This document shows, piece by piece, positions 1-10,095 of a DNA stretch of 64,000 bases. The translations under genes were made by a program, and so were the position numbers. How positions within the stretch are numbered: position 1 is the stretch's first letter; every line of letters starts with the position of its first letter. The notes under the pieces were generated by a model. The model was not told the DNA's origin and searched no databases. It saw only the letters and a list, made by a program, of their open reading frames with translations. This stretch comes from Deltaproteobacteria bacterium. Its GTDB lineage: Bacteria; Myxococcota_A; Polyangia; JAAYKL01. Where the stretch lies: contig JAFGQN010000077.1 of the NCBI GenBank assembly GCA_016935665.1, forward strand, positions 1 to 64,000. The letters are read 5' to 3'.

Positions 1-199
1 AATATCCCTTTTTCCCTTCGGCTTCAATTTCTGTAACTATTGCGCCGTGTTTTCGCTTAAGCGCCCTGCCCGTTACGGGCAAATCAAACTGAACAGTCAA
101 GGCGTTGTCAGGGCGCATCTCAGACTGATCTGCTCGTGCCATGGAATCGCCAACAAATACTCCCAACGCCATCAACCAAATCATTATACTCTTTTTCAA
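1..199 (-). CDS. secreted protein, 5' part only (runs off left edge)
   Basis: Reading the minus strand from position 199, a TTG codon opens a frame with no stop to the window edge (66 codons). It begins MKKSIMIWLMALGVFVGD and then SMARADQSE, a good Sec signal peptide with a Lys-Lys n-region, a hydrophobic core and an Ala-Arg-Ala cleavage site near residue 22. A GGGG stretch sits about 8 bases before the TTG. In-frame ATG codons exist further in, but they would cut away the n-region, so TTG is preferred. The mature part is too short to assign to a family. It lies downstream of the histidine kinase that ends at 371, on the same strand, with a gap of about 170 bases. The start, strand and export signal are seen. 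The function is unknown. Confidence 0.6.
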   Translation of the reverse strand, partial: MKKSIMIWLMALGVFVGDSMARADQSEMRPDNALTVQFDLPVTGRALKRKHGAIVTEIEAEGKKGY

Positions 200-370
200 T
201 ATCGCACCCCGAACAAAACAAATCTCTAAACCTTCAATTCACAATACCAGTTTGTAAGCTTTCGGAAAGTTCAGGCAAAGAACATTACAAATATTTAATC
301 AAACACATGAAGATTCATCGGAGTGATTGAATTTTACTATTGCAGCAGGTGTAGTTGCGTATCTGTCGTC

Positions 371-1663
371 TCAATTTGGATGATCAGTTTTTAACAACGG
401 GAGTGAAATCTCAAAGGTGGTGCCTTCGCCAATGACGCTTTGCACGGTGATTTGGCCTTTGTGGCTTTTGATGGTGCCATAAACAACCGACAGGCCAAGC
501 CCGGTACCTTTGCCTTCTGCTTTGGTTGTAAAAAACGGTTCAAAGATATGAGGGAGGACATCCTTTGGGATACCGTCTCCAGTATCACGACAGCGAACTA
601 TCGCATGGGTTGCGGTGGCAGTGGTTTCGAACCGCAGCAAACCGCCTTTGGGCATGGCGTCCCGGGCGTTAATCGCCAGATTGAGCAGACAATTGCTAAG
701 TCTTGAAGGGTCGCCATTGCAAAGCAGCATGCCATCCATACGCTGGAAGTTGATATCGATTTTTTTTGTCAGGGATTTGGAGATCATTAAAACCAGCTCA
801 TCCACCAACTGGTTCAAGTCAATTTTTTTCATTTCGAGTTTTTCGCGCCTCGAAAACAGGAGCAGCTGCCCCGTAAGCGAAGATGCATGCTGAACGGCAT
901 TGTCTATGGCATATATTTCAGATTCAATGTCGCGACTGTCACTCAGAGTCATTTTAATTAAATCCAAAGCTCCGGCTATAATGGCGAGTTGATTGTTAAA
1001 ATCATGGGCAATGCCACCTGCCATCTGCCCCACTGCGGACATTTTTTCGGACTGATGCAATGTTTGGCGCAGCTGGAGTTCGTCTGTAATGTCCTGACAC
1101 ATCAGGATGTACTCATTCGCCTGTTGAATCGCAAAAAATCGAACGATATGCACTGCACCGGCTTTATCGGTTAATTCATAGGTTCGTTCCCGCCGGCTCG
1201 TGGTTCCCAGTTCCCCCGCCTTCATGTCGGCCTGCCATTGATTCAGCACCTGCGCACGGTATTGCCCGTTTGGGAACAACTTTTCGGCAGCTGCTTTGGC
1301 ATTTGGAAGTTCATCGTGCACATAACCAAACTGAGCAGAAAAGGCGTCGTTTACAAGCGAGATAACTCCGTCGCTTTTCAGAACAAGCAGAGGAAGGGGA
1401 GTCATGACCATCAGATTTCTTCTTTCACCGGCGCGTTTCAATACTTCCCGTGTATGTTGAATGACCAGTGAATATAATAAAATGGCTGTAATCGTAATAA
1501 ACAGCCACCCTTTCCAGGTTTGCAGCTGTGTCAGCGCTGCCGCATCATTGACAATGGAACCAAGAAACAAATCGGAGTACTTTATCCACAGGTATCCAAA
1601 GAAAGCATACACCAGCACTACAAAAAGCGGACTGCTTCTGAATCTTCTAAGATGTTTAAACAT
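371..1663 (-). CDS. membrane PAS sensor histidine kinase
   Basis: This is a 430-residue sensor kinase. Two N-terminal membrane segments (about residues 12-32 and 50-70) flank a short periplasmic loop, and the first matches the YAxFGxLWIxxSD pattern common to PAS kinases. A PAS domain follows (about 85-195). The HisKA H-box AGGIAHDFNN has its phospho-accepting His near 220. The HATPase_c domain shows an N-box (NLAINARDAM), a G1 box (DTGDGIP) and a G2 box (GTGLGLS), so the catalytic core looks intact. It has no receiver domain, so an external response regulator must exist. The start is uncertain: ATG at 1663 has a weak AGAAGA element, while GTG at 1702 would add 13 residues and leave 11 bases to the upstream lipoprotein gene. 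The short spacing suggests co-transcription with that gene. The ligand is unknown. Confidence 0.9.
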   Translation of the reverse strand: MFKHLRRFRSSPLFVVLVYAFFGYLWIKYSDLFLGSIVNDAAALTQLQTWKGWLFITITAILLYSLVIQHTREVLKRAGERRNLMVMTPLPLLVLKSDGVISLVNDAFSAQFGYVHDELPNAKAAAEKLFPNGQYRAQVLNQWQADMKAGELGTTSRRERTYELTDKAGAVHIVRFFAIQQANEYILMCQDITDELQLRQTLHQSEKMSAVGQMAGGIAHDFNNQLAIIAGALDLIKMTLSDSRDIESEIYAIDNAVQHASSLTGQLLLFSRREKLEMKKIDLNQLVDELVLMISKSLTKKIDINFQRMDGMLLCNGDPSRLSNCLLNLAINARDAMPKGGLLRFETTATATHAIVRCRDTGDGIPKDVLPHIFEPFFTTKAEGKGTGLGLSVVYGTIKSHKGQITVQSVIGEGTTFEISLPLLKTDHPN

Positions 1664-1713
1664 TGTCTTCTGTTTATATCTCAATTTTGCATTAATGCCC
1701 ACAATTGGTCATA

Positions 1714-3369
1714 TCACTGCGTGCAGTATCTGATGCGGGCCACGTGAATGGTGTTGCGACCAGGGAAGATGCGGCTGGGGTTGGGGGTGCTGTAGTCGGG
1801 GGTGTCTTCGATGTAGGCAAAGAGGATGTCGCCATTTGGAGCCTTTGCCAGTTTGCGGTCCGCGGGAGAGCCGACGGCAAGGGAGACGGACGGGGCGCCC
1901 TGCCAGGTGGTGCCGGACCAGGTGAGCAGTTGCACCCGGGTGCTTTGGAATGTGCCAAAACAGGCGCCGCTGCTGCAGGTGAGATTGGTCACTTCGTCCC
2001 ACAACAAAAGGACACCATTTGAGCCGTAGGGCACCATATGCAGGGCCAGTTCTTCCACATCCGGGGTGCGCGCCAGTACCTGTGGTGTGTGGGTGGGCGC
2101 CAGGGAATCATCCAGATGCAACAGGACGATGTCGCGGTCGTCGTGGGCGGCGGCGCCGGTGCCTGCATTCCATCCACGGGAAAGCCAGGCCACGGCATAC
2201 GAGCCGTCCGACATTGTAACGGCGTTGCCCATGGTGGCGCCCACATACCCGCCCGACGTTTCTTCAGGGGACAGCCAGTGAGAGGACGACGCAAACTTAT
2301 CAACAGTATTGAGCCCCGGATTGGGTGTGCTCTCCGCCAGACACAGCGCGGTAAACCAGGTGGGATGGGTGGCTAAGAGGTCCAGCCCCTGGTTGCCGCC
2401 ACATGCAAAATAGATTCCGCCGCCCACCTGGGTTCCCGAGTCATTCAGATACACCAGTTTGTCGGAATACACCCCCTCATCGGGGTGCCCCACGCCACCG
2501 CGAACCACAAAATAAGCGCCGTAAAAACTGCCGTTCCAGGCCAGACGACCTCCAGGGTCGGACGTGTTATTGTAATCCAGCTCGCCATCAACTCCGTCGC
2601 AGCCTGTCAAGAGAGTGGTAAACGTTGTGATACCGTTTTGAATTCGCGTGAGCGCCACCGCCTTCTGTGGCGTTTCGGCGGTGTCCACAGCCACATTGTC
2701 GCCGGTATCCACCAGGCGTACCAGCAGGGCGACGCCGTCAATCTGTGCCACCATGTCGATCACGTCCAGCGCCGCCACTTCGGTGTCTGGTCCCGCCTGT
2801 TGCAAATCATCGGTAACAGGCATCACATGAACCACATCCCTGCCCTGTTCCTTAAAGGCGATGAAAATGGCGCCGCTCTCATGCACATCGGCCACCACGC
2901 CTGCGTACTTTGAAAGGAAATTGTATCCGGTAAAACCGTACTGAATATCCGCAGCCACCGTTATGTCAGACACCGTCAACCGTCCTGCCAGAGCGGGGCA
3001 TACTGTGGATGTGTCTGTAGCGGTATCTGAATCTGTACCAGAAGCTGAATCTGTATCAGTCCCGGAATCCAACGTCTCCGTTTCCGGATCCAACGTTTCG
3101 GTTTTGAAATCTGCGACCGTATCCAAACTGGCTTCGGTCACAGTATCCAGCGGGGTATCCGCCCCGCCTGTACCCGAGTCGAAAACCTCTGCGCTATCTG
3201 ATGAAACAGTGTCCGGCTCACTGACAGTTTCACTGCCCAAATCCGCTGTGTCCGTGACAGCGTCAGGGGATTGTTCGAAGCCAACACGTCCGCAACCGGA
3301 CATGTCAAACAGTGTCCCAAAAAACAAAACCAGGAGAAATCGAAATTGAGCCATCCGAATTTTAACCAT
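1714..3369 (-). CDS. putative surface lipoprotein with acidic linker
   Basis: The protein is 551 residues. The N-terminus has a basic n-region, a hydrophobic core and Met-Ser-Gly-Cys at residues 23-26, which looks like a lipobox, so export as a lipoprotein is inferred. Residues 30-120 are a low-complexity Asp/Ser/Thr/Glu linker (repeats such as DTVSSDS and ETLDSGTDT) of the kind that tethers myxobacterial surface lipoproteins. The remainder (about 125-551) contains segments that look like beta-propeller or WD-like strands (VDVHESGAIFIAFKEQG, GGRLAWNGSFYGAYFVVRGG, NGDILFAYIEDTP), but no named family was recognised. The start is uncertain. ATG at 3369 is chosen because it keeps the full signal sequence. 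ATG at 3354 and GTG at 3411 are alternatives, and no clear Shine-Dalgarno is present. A 20-base perfect palindrome covers the chosen start codon. Confidence 0.75.
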   Translation of the reverse strand: MVKIRMAQFRFLLVLFFGTLFDMSGCGRVGFEQSPDAVTDTADLGSETVSEPDTVSSDSAEVFDSGTGGADTPLDTVTEASLDTVADFKTETLDPETETLDSGTDTDSASGTDSDTATDTSTVCPALAGRLTVSDITVAADIQYGFTGYNFLSKYAGVVADVHESGAIFIAFKEQGRDVVHVMPVTDDLQQAGPDTEVAALDVIDMVAQIDGVALLVRLVDTGDNVAVDTAETPQKAVALTRIQNGITTFTTLLTGCDGVDGELDYNNTSDPGGRLAWNGSFYGAYFVVRGGVGHPDEGVYSDKLVYLNDSGTQVGGGIYFACGGNQGLDLLATHPTWFTALCLAESTPNPGLNTVDKFASSSHWLSPEETSGGYVGATMGNAVTMSDGSYAVAWLSRGWNAGTGAAAHDDRDIVLLHLDDSLAPTHTPQVLARTPDVEELALHMVPYGSNGVLLLWDEVTNLTCSSGACFGTFQSTRVQLLTWSGTTWQGAPSVSLAVGSPADRKLAKAPNGDILFAYIEDTPDYSTPNPSRIFPGRNTIHVARIRYCTQ

Positions 3370-3378
3370 GGTTAAAAT
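3359..3378. repeat. 20-bp perfect palindrome over the lipoprotein start
   Basis: The sequence ATTTTAACCATGGTTAAAAT is its own reverse complement over all 20 bases. It overlaps the proposed start codon of the minus-strand lipoprotein gene (3369-3367) and lies 150 bases upstream of the divergent SLC12 transporter gene. The same half-site, ATTTTAAC followed by GTTA(A/T)AAT, recurs as an imperfect palindrome at 14270-14290 upstream of another lipoprotein gene. That is compatible with an operator for a dimeric regulator. The sequence is certain and the role is inference. Confidence 0.4.
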
Positions 3379-3529
3379 GTAATGAAAAACAGTGCAGTGG
3401 CGACCCGCCACGACCGCATTTTTTTAGGAGCTGTGCATCCATTCAGGGGTGTGCATTGCGAAACGGGGCAACGCACACTATATTTTTTTCGGCACGAATT
3501 AAAATGAAGGAACAGGGAACTGAAACGAA

Positions 3530-5803
3530 ATGATTCAGGAAAAAGGTCGCTACTCTATGCTTTCCAGCGGGAAAAACGCCCAGGCGCGGTTTGGTACCTT
3601 TGGCGGAGTATTCACTCCCTGCGTGCTTACGATTCTGGGCGTCATTATGTTCATGCGCTCCGGATTTGTGCTGGGATATGCCGGACTCTGGCTGGCGCTA
3701 CTCATCCTGGGAATGTCCAAACTGATTACCTCGCTGACCACATTCAGCCTGTCGGCCATTGCCACCAATCTCAAAATGAAAGGCGGCGGCCCCTACTTTA
3801 TGATTTCCAGAGAATTGGGGCCGGATTTCGGCGGGAGCATTGGCATCACCCTGTATGTGGCGCAGGCAGTGGGCGTGGCTTTTTATGTGATTGGTTTTAC
3901 AGAAGCCGTATTTGAGGTGTTTCCACAAACGCTGAATCTCGCCCCCGACACCATTGCTTACATGAAAGAAATGCAGCTCCCAAAAATGGTGGCCACAGTA
4001 GTTACCGCCCTGCTGTTCGCACTTACATTTAAAGGCGCCGATGTGGCCATTCGCGCCCAGTACTTTATTCTGGGTATTTTGTTGCTGGCAGTGGCATGTT
4101 TCATCGTTGGAGGCATTATTCATTTTGACAGCGCCAACTTCAGCCAGAATCGCTCCGCCTCTTTTACGGGCGATATTGGCTTTTGGACAGTGTTTGCCAT
4201 CTTCTTCCCGGCCACCACCGGTATCACCGCCGGGGTCAATTTATCGGGCGATTTAAAAGATCCGGCAAAATCCATTCCCAAAGGCACCCTGGCGGCCATT
4301 GCATTCACGGCCGGTATATACTTAATGCAATTGATATTGATGTCCGGCGCCATTCCCACAGAGGCGCTAAAAGAGACGCCGTTTCAATCCCTCAAACACA
4401 TCAGCGTCTTTGGTCCATTGATTGTTCTTGGCGTTTTTGCGGCCACTCTCAGTTCCGCATTGGGCAGTTTTCTTGGCGCGCCACGTATTCTTCAGGCTAT
4501 GGGACATGACCGGCTGATGGGCGTCATGGTCTTTTTTGGCAAGGGGTCTGGCAATACCAATGAACCGCGTCGCGCCACCGTACTGACGTTCGGTATTGCT
4601 GTGGCAGTTATCTGGGCGGGAGACCTCAACGCGGTGGCCGAGGTAATTTCCATGTTCTTTCTTATCGCGTACGGCATGATAAACCTGTCGGCGTTTGTGG
4701 AATCCAGAAGCGGTAATCCCACCTTCCGCCCCACGTTTCGCTTTTTTCACTGGGGCGTGGGGCTCGCGGGCGTGGTCGCATGTGTGGTGGCCATGCTGAA
4801 AATTAACGACACCTACGCACTCGTCGCATTCACGGTTACTGCCATCATTTATTTTTATTTAAAAAAGCAGGACATTCAAACCAGCTATGGAGACGCCAGA
4901 CGCGGATACATCTTTCGCCAAACCCGAGACAATCTGCTCACCCTGGCACAATCCAAACCCCATCCCAGAAACTGGCGCCCCATCATCACTGCGGTGACCG
5001 AGTCTCCCCATGAAGACGCGTTCCTGCTGCAAATGGGCGCATGGCTCGAAGGAGAGCGAGGACTGTATTCCGCCGCGCATATTGTAGAACGCCCCACAGA
5101 TGAACTCGTGCCCCGCATTCGCTTTCAGCGGGAATGCCGCAATGACCTGAAACAACTGCTCGAAAAAGAAACCATCACGGCCTGTGCGGAGACGCTGGTG
5201 ACCGGTGACTTTTTTGAGGGCCTCTCCTGCTTTTTGCAAACCTATTCCCTCGACGGCGTGCGACCCAATACGGTCCTCATTGGCATGCCCGCCGAGAATG
5301 ACACCGCGTCCTATCAACGATTCCTCAAAACCGTTGAAACCATCGCCACATTCGATCTCAATATGGTGGTCTTTAAACCCGGATTTTTCACCACACCGTC
5401 TCCCAATCGTACCATCGATGTCTGGTGGCGCGGCCAAAACAACGGCAGTCTTATGGCGCTGTTCGCCTATCTTTTGTCGCTGGATGTTGCCTGGTCCGAT
5501 GCCACCATTCGATTTTTGCGCATTGTTCAAAATGACGACGATGAACGGGAAGGCCGCCTGCATATGAGCCAGTTAAAAAATCGGATTCGTCTACCCGTGC
5601 AAATCGAAATAATCCGCAGTTCGAGTTCGGCATCCGATGTGATTATCAGACACTCTGGCACGTCCAGTCTTGTGCTGCTGGGAATGCGCGCCACCAGTGG
5701 CGACGAAGCCAAACGTTCACTGGAATGGCTGACACCTATGCTGGACCTTTTACCCAGCACCCTTTTGGTCTGGTCAAATGGAGAAGCAGATATTTTCGTG
5801 TAG
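3530..5803 (+). CDS. SLC12-family cation-chloride cotransporter/amino acid permease-like transporter
   Basis: The protein is 757 residues. The N-terminal segment GTFGGVFTPCVLTILGVIMF and the next helices match the conserved start of the Na-K-Cl/K-Cl cotransporter family within the APC superfamily. About twelve hydrophobic helices fill residues 20-440, including a SSALGSFLGAPRILQAMGHD-like segment typical of SLC12. The C-terminal 300 residues are soluble and resemble the cytoplasmic regulatory domain of these transporters. The expected role is electroneutral cation-chloride or amino acid symport across the inner membrane. ATG at 3530 follows an AGGGAACT element. ATG at 3557 would remove 9 residues. 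The gene is followed by a kinase/sigma54-regulator pair, but nothing shows directly that they control it. The exact substrate cannot be told. Confidence 0.85.
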   Translation: MIQEKGRYSMLSSGKNAQARFGTFGGVFTPCVLTILGVIMFMRSGFVLGYAGLWLALLILGMSKLITSLTTFSLSAIATNLKMKGGGPYFMISRELGPDFGGSIGITLYVAQAVGVAFYVIGFTEAVFEVFPQTLNLAPDTIAYMKEMQLPKMVATVVTALLFALTFKGADVAIRAQYFILGILLLAVACFIVGGIIHFDSANFSQNRSASFTGDIGFWTVFAIFFPATTGITAGVNLSGDLKDPAKSIPKGTLAAIAFTAGIYLMQLILMSGAIPTEALKETPFQSLKHISVFGPLIVLGVFAATLSSALGSFLGAPRILQAMGHDRLMGVMVFFGKGSGNTNEPRRATVLTFGIAVAVIWAGDLNAVAEVISMFFLIAYGMINLSAFVESRSGNPTFRPTFRFFHWGVGLAGVVACVVAMLKINDTYALVAFTVTAIIYFYLKKQDIQTSYGDARRGYIFRQTRDNLLTLAQSKPHPRNWRPIITAVTESPHEDAFLLQMGAWLEGERGLYSAAHIVERPTDELVPRIRFQRECRNDLKQLLEKETITACAETLVTGDFFEGLSCFLQTYSLDGVRPNTVLIGMPAENDTASYQRFLKTVETIATFDLNMVVFKPGFFTTPSPNRTIDVWWRGQNNGSLMALFAYLLSLDVAWSDATIRFLRIVQNDDDEREGRLHMSQLKNRIRLPVQIEIIRSSSSASDVIIRHSGTSSLVLLGMRATSGDEAKRSLEWLTPMLDLLPSTLLVWSNGEADIFV

Positions 5804-5869
5804 CTGCATTAAGAAAGATGCAAACCAGTCATCTGTTCAACGTGGCCCATCTGGTGTAAAAGGGATGTT

Positions 5870-7171
5870 ATGAAAACGTCAAGTGACGACAGCACACTTT
5901 TACTTTTGGACAGGATTTTGGAACTGACGCAACGCGGTGGTGACCAGGCCGAGCTGACCAGGCTCATTTCCACAGTCAAGCAGCGACTGAAGGAAACCGA
6001 AAGTCGGTATCGGGCATTGAATGACAATGTGCCGGTGGGAGTGTACCGTCGAACGCCTGGTCCTTTGGGAAAGCTGGTCATGGTTAATCGCGCCCTGGTG
6101 GACATGTTCGGTTACAGCTCTCCTGAGGTTCTGAATCAAGTACCTGTTGCCAGGTTGTATTACCACCCAGAACAATGCGATGCATTTTCGCACAAACTCT
6201 TCACAGACGGCGAGGTTATTAAAGAAGAACTGAAGATGCGCCGTGCGGACAACCAGCCATTCTGGATTTCGGTCACCGCGGCAGTCATTTGTGACGACGA
6301 TGGGAATGTGGTGTACTTCGACGGCATCATGGAAGACATTACCGAGGCCAAGGCACAGAAAAAAGCGGCCCGTGCCCAGCAGGAGCAGTTAATACAGGCA
6401 GACAAAATGATTTCGCTTGGAATTCTGGTATCCGGCGTCGCCCATGAAATCAACAACCCTAATCAATTCGTCCTGTCGCATATCTCTCTGTTGCAAAAGG
6501 CATGGAAGGATGCGCTGCCCATACTGGATCGATATTACGACGATCATGGTGATTTTAAACTGGGAGGCACCCGCTACAGCAAAACGCGGGAACGAATTGG
6601 CAGCATGTTCAACAACGTCAGGGAAGGCACGACCAGAATTACCCATATTGTTAATGAACTGAGAGATTACGCCAGAGAACAGCCGTCACAGCTCAACGAA
6701 AAAGTTCAGCTGAACCATGTGGTGGACTCGGCGCTGTCGCTGCTCAAGAACCTCACCAAAAAACAAACCAGTGCGTTTTACGTGACCTATGGCAAGCGGC
6801 TGCCACCATTCATGGGGGATTATCGACGCATAGAGCAGGTGATTATCAATCTGATCCAGAACGCAGTGCAGGCGCTGGATGAAGAACCCAGAGAAATCTC
6901 TATTGTCACCAGTAAGGAAAGCGTGGCTGAAGGGCAACCATACCTGGTATTTCAAATCAACGACACAGGGAAAGGCATCTCAAAGGAGAACCTCAAACAC
7001 ATCACCACACCCTTTTTCACCACAAAACGCAGCAGTGGCGGAACCGGACTGGGTTTGTCCATCAGTGAGAATATAGTGAGCAGCCATGGTGGACGCCTGG
7101 AATTTGTTTCAGAGGAAAATGAGGGAACCACCGTCAAACTGCTGCTCCCCGCATATAACGAGGAGGAATGA
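5870..7171 (+). CDS. soluble PAS sensor histidine kinase
   Basis: This is a 433-residue kinase without membrane segments. A short N-terminal helix (1-45) is followed by a PAS domain with a PAC-like end (about 46-165), a coiled-coil linker, a HisKA-type H-box (VSGVAHEINNPNQFVL, His near 193) and a HATPase_c domain with N-box (NLIQNAVQAL), G1 (DTGKGIS) and G2 (GTGLGLS) motifs. The HEINNPN H-box is typical of NtrB-like and AtoS-like partners of sigma54 activators. Its stop codon overlaps the start of the next gene, an NtrC-type regulator, so the two form a two-component pair and are translationally coupled. The signal is unknown and probably cytoplasmic. Confidence 0.92.
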   Translation: MKTSSDDSTLLLLDRILELTQRGGDQAELTRLISTVKQRLKETESRYRALNDNVPVGVYRRTPGPLGKLVMVNRALVDMFGYSSPEVLNQVPVARLYYHPEQCDAFSHKLFTDGEVIKEELKMRRADNQPFWISVTAAVICDDDGNVVYFDGIMEDITEAKAQKKAARAQQEQLIQADKMISLGILVSGVAHEINNPNQFVLSHISLLQKAWKDALPILDRYYDDHGDFKLGGTRYSKTRERIGSMFNNVREGTTRITHIVNELRDYAREQPSQLNEKVQLNHVVDSALSLLKNLTKKQTSAFYVTYGKRLPPFMGDYRRIEQVIINLIQNAVQALDEEPREISIVTSKESVAEGQPYLVFQINDTGKGISKENLKHITTPFFTTKRSSGGTGLGLSISENIVSSHGGRLEFVSEENEGTTVKLLLPAYNEEE

Positions 7172-8631
7172 TGGAACAGTTCACACCAACTATGCCGGTG
7201 TTGCTGGTGGACGACGAGCAGACAGCCATCGATGGCATTGAGATGATGCTTGAGGCGGATGGCATCGACCACATCCTTTCAACCACGCAGCCAGACAAGG
7301 TGTTGCCTCTGCTGACCACTACACGCGTCGCCACTGTACTGCTCGATCTCTCCATGCCCGGCGTCGATGGACGGACACTGCTCAAGGACATCAATCGATT
7401 GTATCCCGAAATACCGGTGATAATTGTAACGGGATACAACGATGTGGAAATTGCGATTGAATGCATGAAAGCGGGCGCCTTTGACTACATTGTCAAACCG
7501 GTCGATGAAGCGCGGCTCTCCTCTGCGGTAAATCGCGCCATCGAATTTGGGGAATTGCAAAACGAATACTCGGCCTTTAAAAAGCGCATGTTTGCCGGCG
7601 ACCTGGAGCATCCGGAAAAGTTTGCGCACATTCTGAGTGGCAACAGACGGATGCACGCGCTTTTCAACTACGTGGAAACCATCGCCAATTCGAGACGGCC
7701 GGTATTGATAACGGGGGAAACCGGCGTTGGCAAAGAGCTGTTTGCCAAAGCGGTTCATACTGTCAGCCTGAAAGATGGCCCATTTGTCAGCGTCAATGTG
7801 GCGGGACTCGATGATCATATGTTCTCAGATACCCTGTTTGGCCACCAGAAAGGCGCATTTACAGGAGCCGTATCCCAAAGGGCCGGCCTTATTGAAACCG
7901 CACGTGGTGGCACGCTGTTTCTGGACGAGATTGGCGATCTCGATATGTCGAGTCAGGTGAAGCTCCTGCGGCTGCTGCAGGAAAACGAATATTTCCCTCT
8001 TGGCGCAGATGCTCCGAGGCCCGCAGAAGCAAGAATCGTCGTGGCCACCAACCGGGATTTGCAGGATTTGCAGGAAAAACAGCTGTTTCGAACCGATCTG
8101 TACTTTCGACTGCAGACACACCATATTGAAATCCCGCCACTGAGAGACCGGCTGGATGACATTCCTGTTCTCGTTCATCATTTCATCCAGAAGGCATCGA
8201 CGGATCTCAATAAGAAACCACCTACTCCGCCACGGGAACTCAGCACGCTTCTTGGGACCTATCGCTTTCCCGGGAATGTGCGTGAACTTGAAGCGATGGT
8301 ATTCGACGCAGTCAGCAACCATAAATCCAGGGTCCTTTCCATGGCCACATTCAAGGTGCACATCAGTAAGCACACCCCCGCTGACACAGCGCTCTCCGAT
8401 TCCAAAGGAAACAACAGGACAGCACAGAGCGAATCGGCATCTCCATTGTCGCTGTTTACCACACTGCCTTCGCTGACTGAAATGAGGGAGCTTCTCATTT
8501 CAGAAGCCCTCCGACGCGCCGAAGGGAACTATACTGTTGCATCTCAGATGATTGGGATTTCAAGATCGGGATTGAGCAAAGCCATCTCCCGGAAGCCAGC
8601 GGCCAAACGAAACAAAGTCGACCCAGGCTGA
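7171..8631 (+). CDS. sigma54-dependent NtrC-type response regulator
   Basis: The protein is 486 residues and has three domains. The receiver (about 8-122) carries the acidic pair VDDE, phospho-acceptor Asp near 59 in DLSMPG, and Lys in the IVKPVD loop. The central AAA+ domain (about 145-380) has Walker A GETGVGKE near 182, the sigma54-contacting GAFTGA loop near 228 and Walker [13 protein letters not shown] Fis-type helix-turn-helix lies at about 440-480 ([20 protein letters not shown]). It activates transcription from -24/-12 promoters after phosphorylation by the overlapping upstream kinase. AGGAGG at 7161-7166 is placed better for ATG at 7171 than for ATG at 7168. An inverted repeat TCGTCCC/GGGACGA (8638-8644 and 8656-8662) follows the stop codon but has no T-tract. 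Target genes are unknown. Confidence 0.93.
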   Translation: MEQFTPTMPVLLVDDEQTAIDGIEMMLEADGIDHILSTTQPDKVLPLLTTTRVATVLLDLSMPGVDGRTLLKDINRLYPEIPVIIVTGYNDVEIAIECMKAGAFDYIVKPVDEARLSSAVNRAIEFGELQNEYSAFKKRMFAGDLEHPEKFAHILSGNRRMHALFNYVETIANSRRPVLITGETGVGKELFAKAVHTVSLKDGPFVSVNVAGLDDHMFSDTLFGHQKGAFTGAVSQRAGLIETARGGTLFLDEIGDLDMSSQVKLLRLLQENEYFPLGADAPRPAEARIVVATNRDLQDLQEKQLFRTDLYFRLQTHHIEIPPLRDRLDDIPVLVHHFIQKASTDLNKKPPTPPRELSTLLGTYRFPGNVRELEAMVFDAVSNHKSRVLSMATFKVHISKHTPADTALSDSKGNNRTAQSESASPLSLFTTLPSLTEMRELLISEALRRAEGNYTVASQMIGISRSGLSKAISRKPAAKRNKVDPG

Positions 8632-8715
8632 CTCCTCTCGTCCCCCTCCTTTAACGGGACGATATTGGCACCTGCCATTTAAGGACACTGACCCAAACCC
8701 ATTTCGATAGGGGTC

Positions 8716-9930
8716 CTACGTATCTATCTTGAGTCTCATGCCCGGTGGAAATGCGATACCAGCCAAATCTGCCGCACGAATCCGGGTTTCAGTCAAATCG
8801 AGATATCTCAACTGCCCAAAATGCTTTAGATGCATAAGGCAATTGGGGGATACAGCGGTGTTGCGAAGATCCAGATAACGAATAGAACTGAGTTTGGCTA
8901 AAAACATGATACATGCATCGTCAATCAAAATACAGTCCGCCAAACACAGTCCTTTCATTTCCTCAAAAGACACGTCAGAATCAAAAATCGCCATCAGGTC
9001 TTCGAGGGTCAGGTGTTTGTTTCCGAGATAAAAAAATCCGTTTGCAATCTCTTCCACCAACCGTACGTTGTCCGTAAAACTCCGACCGTGCAGAAACTGC
9101 TGACTGACTAAATCAACAGTCTCTCCAGGGACCGAATTTGCGCACCATGTCAGCCACGCAGCATCACTATCAACAGAGATTGTCTGAAAATCACCAAAGG
9201 GGACCTCCACGCTTGCGGTGGCGCACGACAACGCCTTAGCGCTACGGGTTCGAATACTGATTTGGGCCACCTTTGAACACATGACAAACTGCGCGTTGCC
9301 ATTCATCCCTTCCTTACTGGACCATGGCTCGGTTATGATTTCAAAGACCGACTGCAGGGCCAGATTGAGTTGAGATTTGTAAACGACATCGATTCCACCA
9401 CACTGCCATATCATTGCTTCATGGTTTGCACGGTGAATACAGGCCACCCCAATGGACATCCTCACCCCTTCCTTGTGAAGGGCGTATAATTCCCCCTGCA
9501 CGATTCCTTTCATGCGAACGTCCAAACCGGCAGCCCATCGCTGAATTTCATCATGGGCATCCCTCGCAACAGTCATTGCCAAAATTCCGTCGGGCACGAG
9601 GTATGATGCCAAATGTTTATCCATATGCCGAGCCGATGCCTCACTATCCACATAATCCAACACGGACATTCCAATATTCTCGGCGCGCCGAGCGGACAGA
9701 AACGCCAAAGGTGTCTCTACATCTCCCTCACAGATGACCAATACAACCCAATCAGAGGTGAAGCTGATTGCCCATGCGCTCATGGGTTCCCGAAGACCTT
9801 GGACGCGCTCCCACTCTGTTCCTGGTATAATTCCCGCAACGATAGATTCCGCACCTCCAATTTCACCACTCCACTGCTTGCCTTTTCCAGAATAATCCTG
9901 ATGTGTTGGCTTTATTGTTGACGAGTACAT
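8716..9930 (-). CDS. uncharacterised protein with C-terminal leucine-rich repeat tail
   Basis: This is a 404-residue protein of no recognised family. The last 60 residues contain two or three leucine-rich-repeat-like units (SIRYLDLRNTAVSPNCL, QLRYLDLTETRIRAADL) with LxxLxLxxT spacing, which suggests a short solenoid. The first 330 residues show no motif I can name, and no signal peptide or membrane segment is seen. ATG at 9930 is chosen because GGAG lies seven bases ahead. ATG at 10008 and TTG at 10023 are longer alternatives. It lies 165 bases downstream of the hybrid kinase on the same strand and is convergent with the sigma54 regulator gene. An intracellular protein-binding role is a guess from the repeats alone. 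Confidence 0.6.
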   Translation of the reverse strand: MYSSTIKPTHQDYSGKGKQWSGEIGGAESIVAGIIPGTEWERVQGLREPMSAWAISFTSDWVVLVICEGDVETPLAFLSARRAENIGMSVLDYVDSEASARHMDKHLASYLVPDGILAMTVARDAHDEIQRWAAGLDVRMKGIVQGELYALHKEGVRMSIGVACIHRANHEAMIWQCGGIDVVYKSQLNLALQSVFEIITEPWSSKEGMNGNAQFVMCSKVAQISIRTRSAKALSCATASVEVPFGDFQTISVDSDAAWLTWCANSVPGETVDLVSQQFLHGRSFTDNVRLVEEIANGFFYLGNKHLTLEDLMAIFDSDVSFEEMKGLCLADCILIDDACIMFLAKLSSIRYLDLRNTAVSPNCLMHLKHFGQLRYLDLTETRIRAADLAGIAFPPGMRLKIDT

Positions 9931-10095
9931 TTTGTCGCTCCGAGACCATCCGTGCTGTCTGTGATGAAAACGGCTGGACTCTGGAAAAAAAAAGAGTTCA
10001 TTGCCCATTAAACCGATTCCCAATGAAGCGGACGATGTCGTACGGCAAAAATAAATGTGAAGATGTGATGTGATTCCAGATGCGCAGTGGATGGC

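Noticed and set aside
4859..5563. 234-codon minus-strand frame opposite the SLC12 transporter
   Set aside because: Shadow of the transporter's C-terminal domain. It lacks start context and family signal.
8638..8662. Inverted repeat after the sigma54 regulator gene as a terminator
   Set aside because: A seven-base stem with an eleven-base loop is present, but no T-tract follows on either side.
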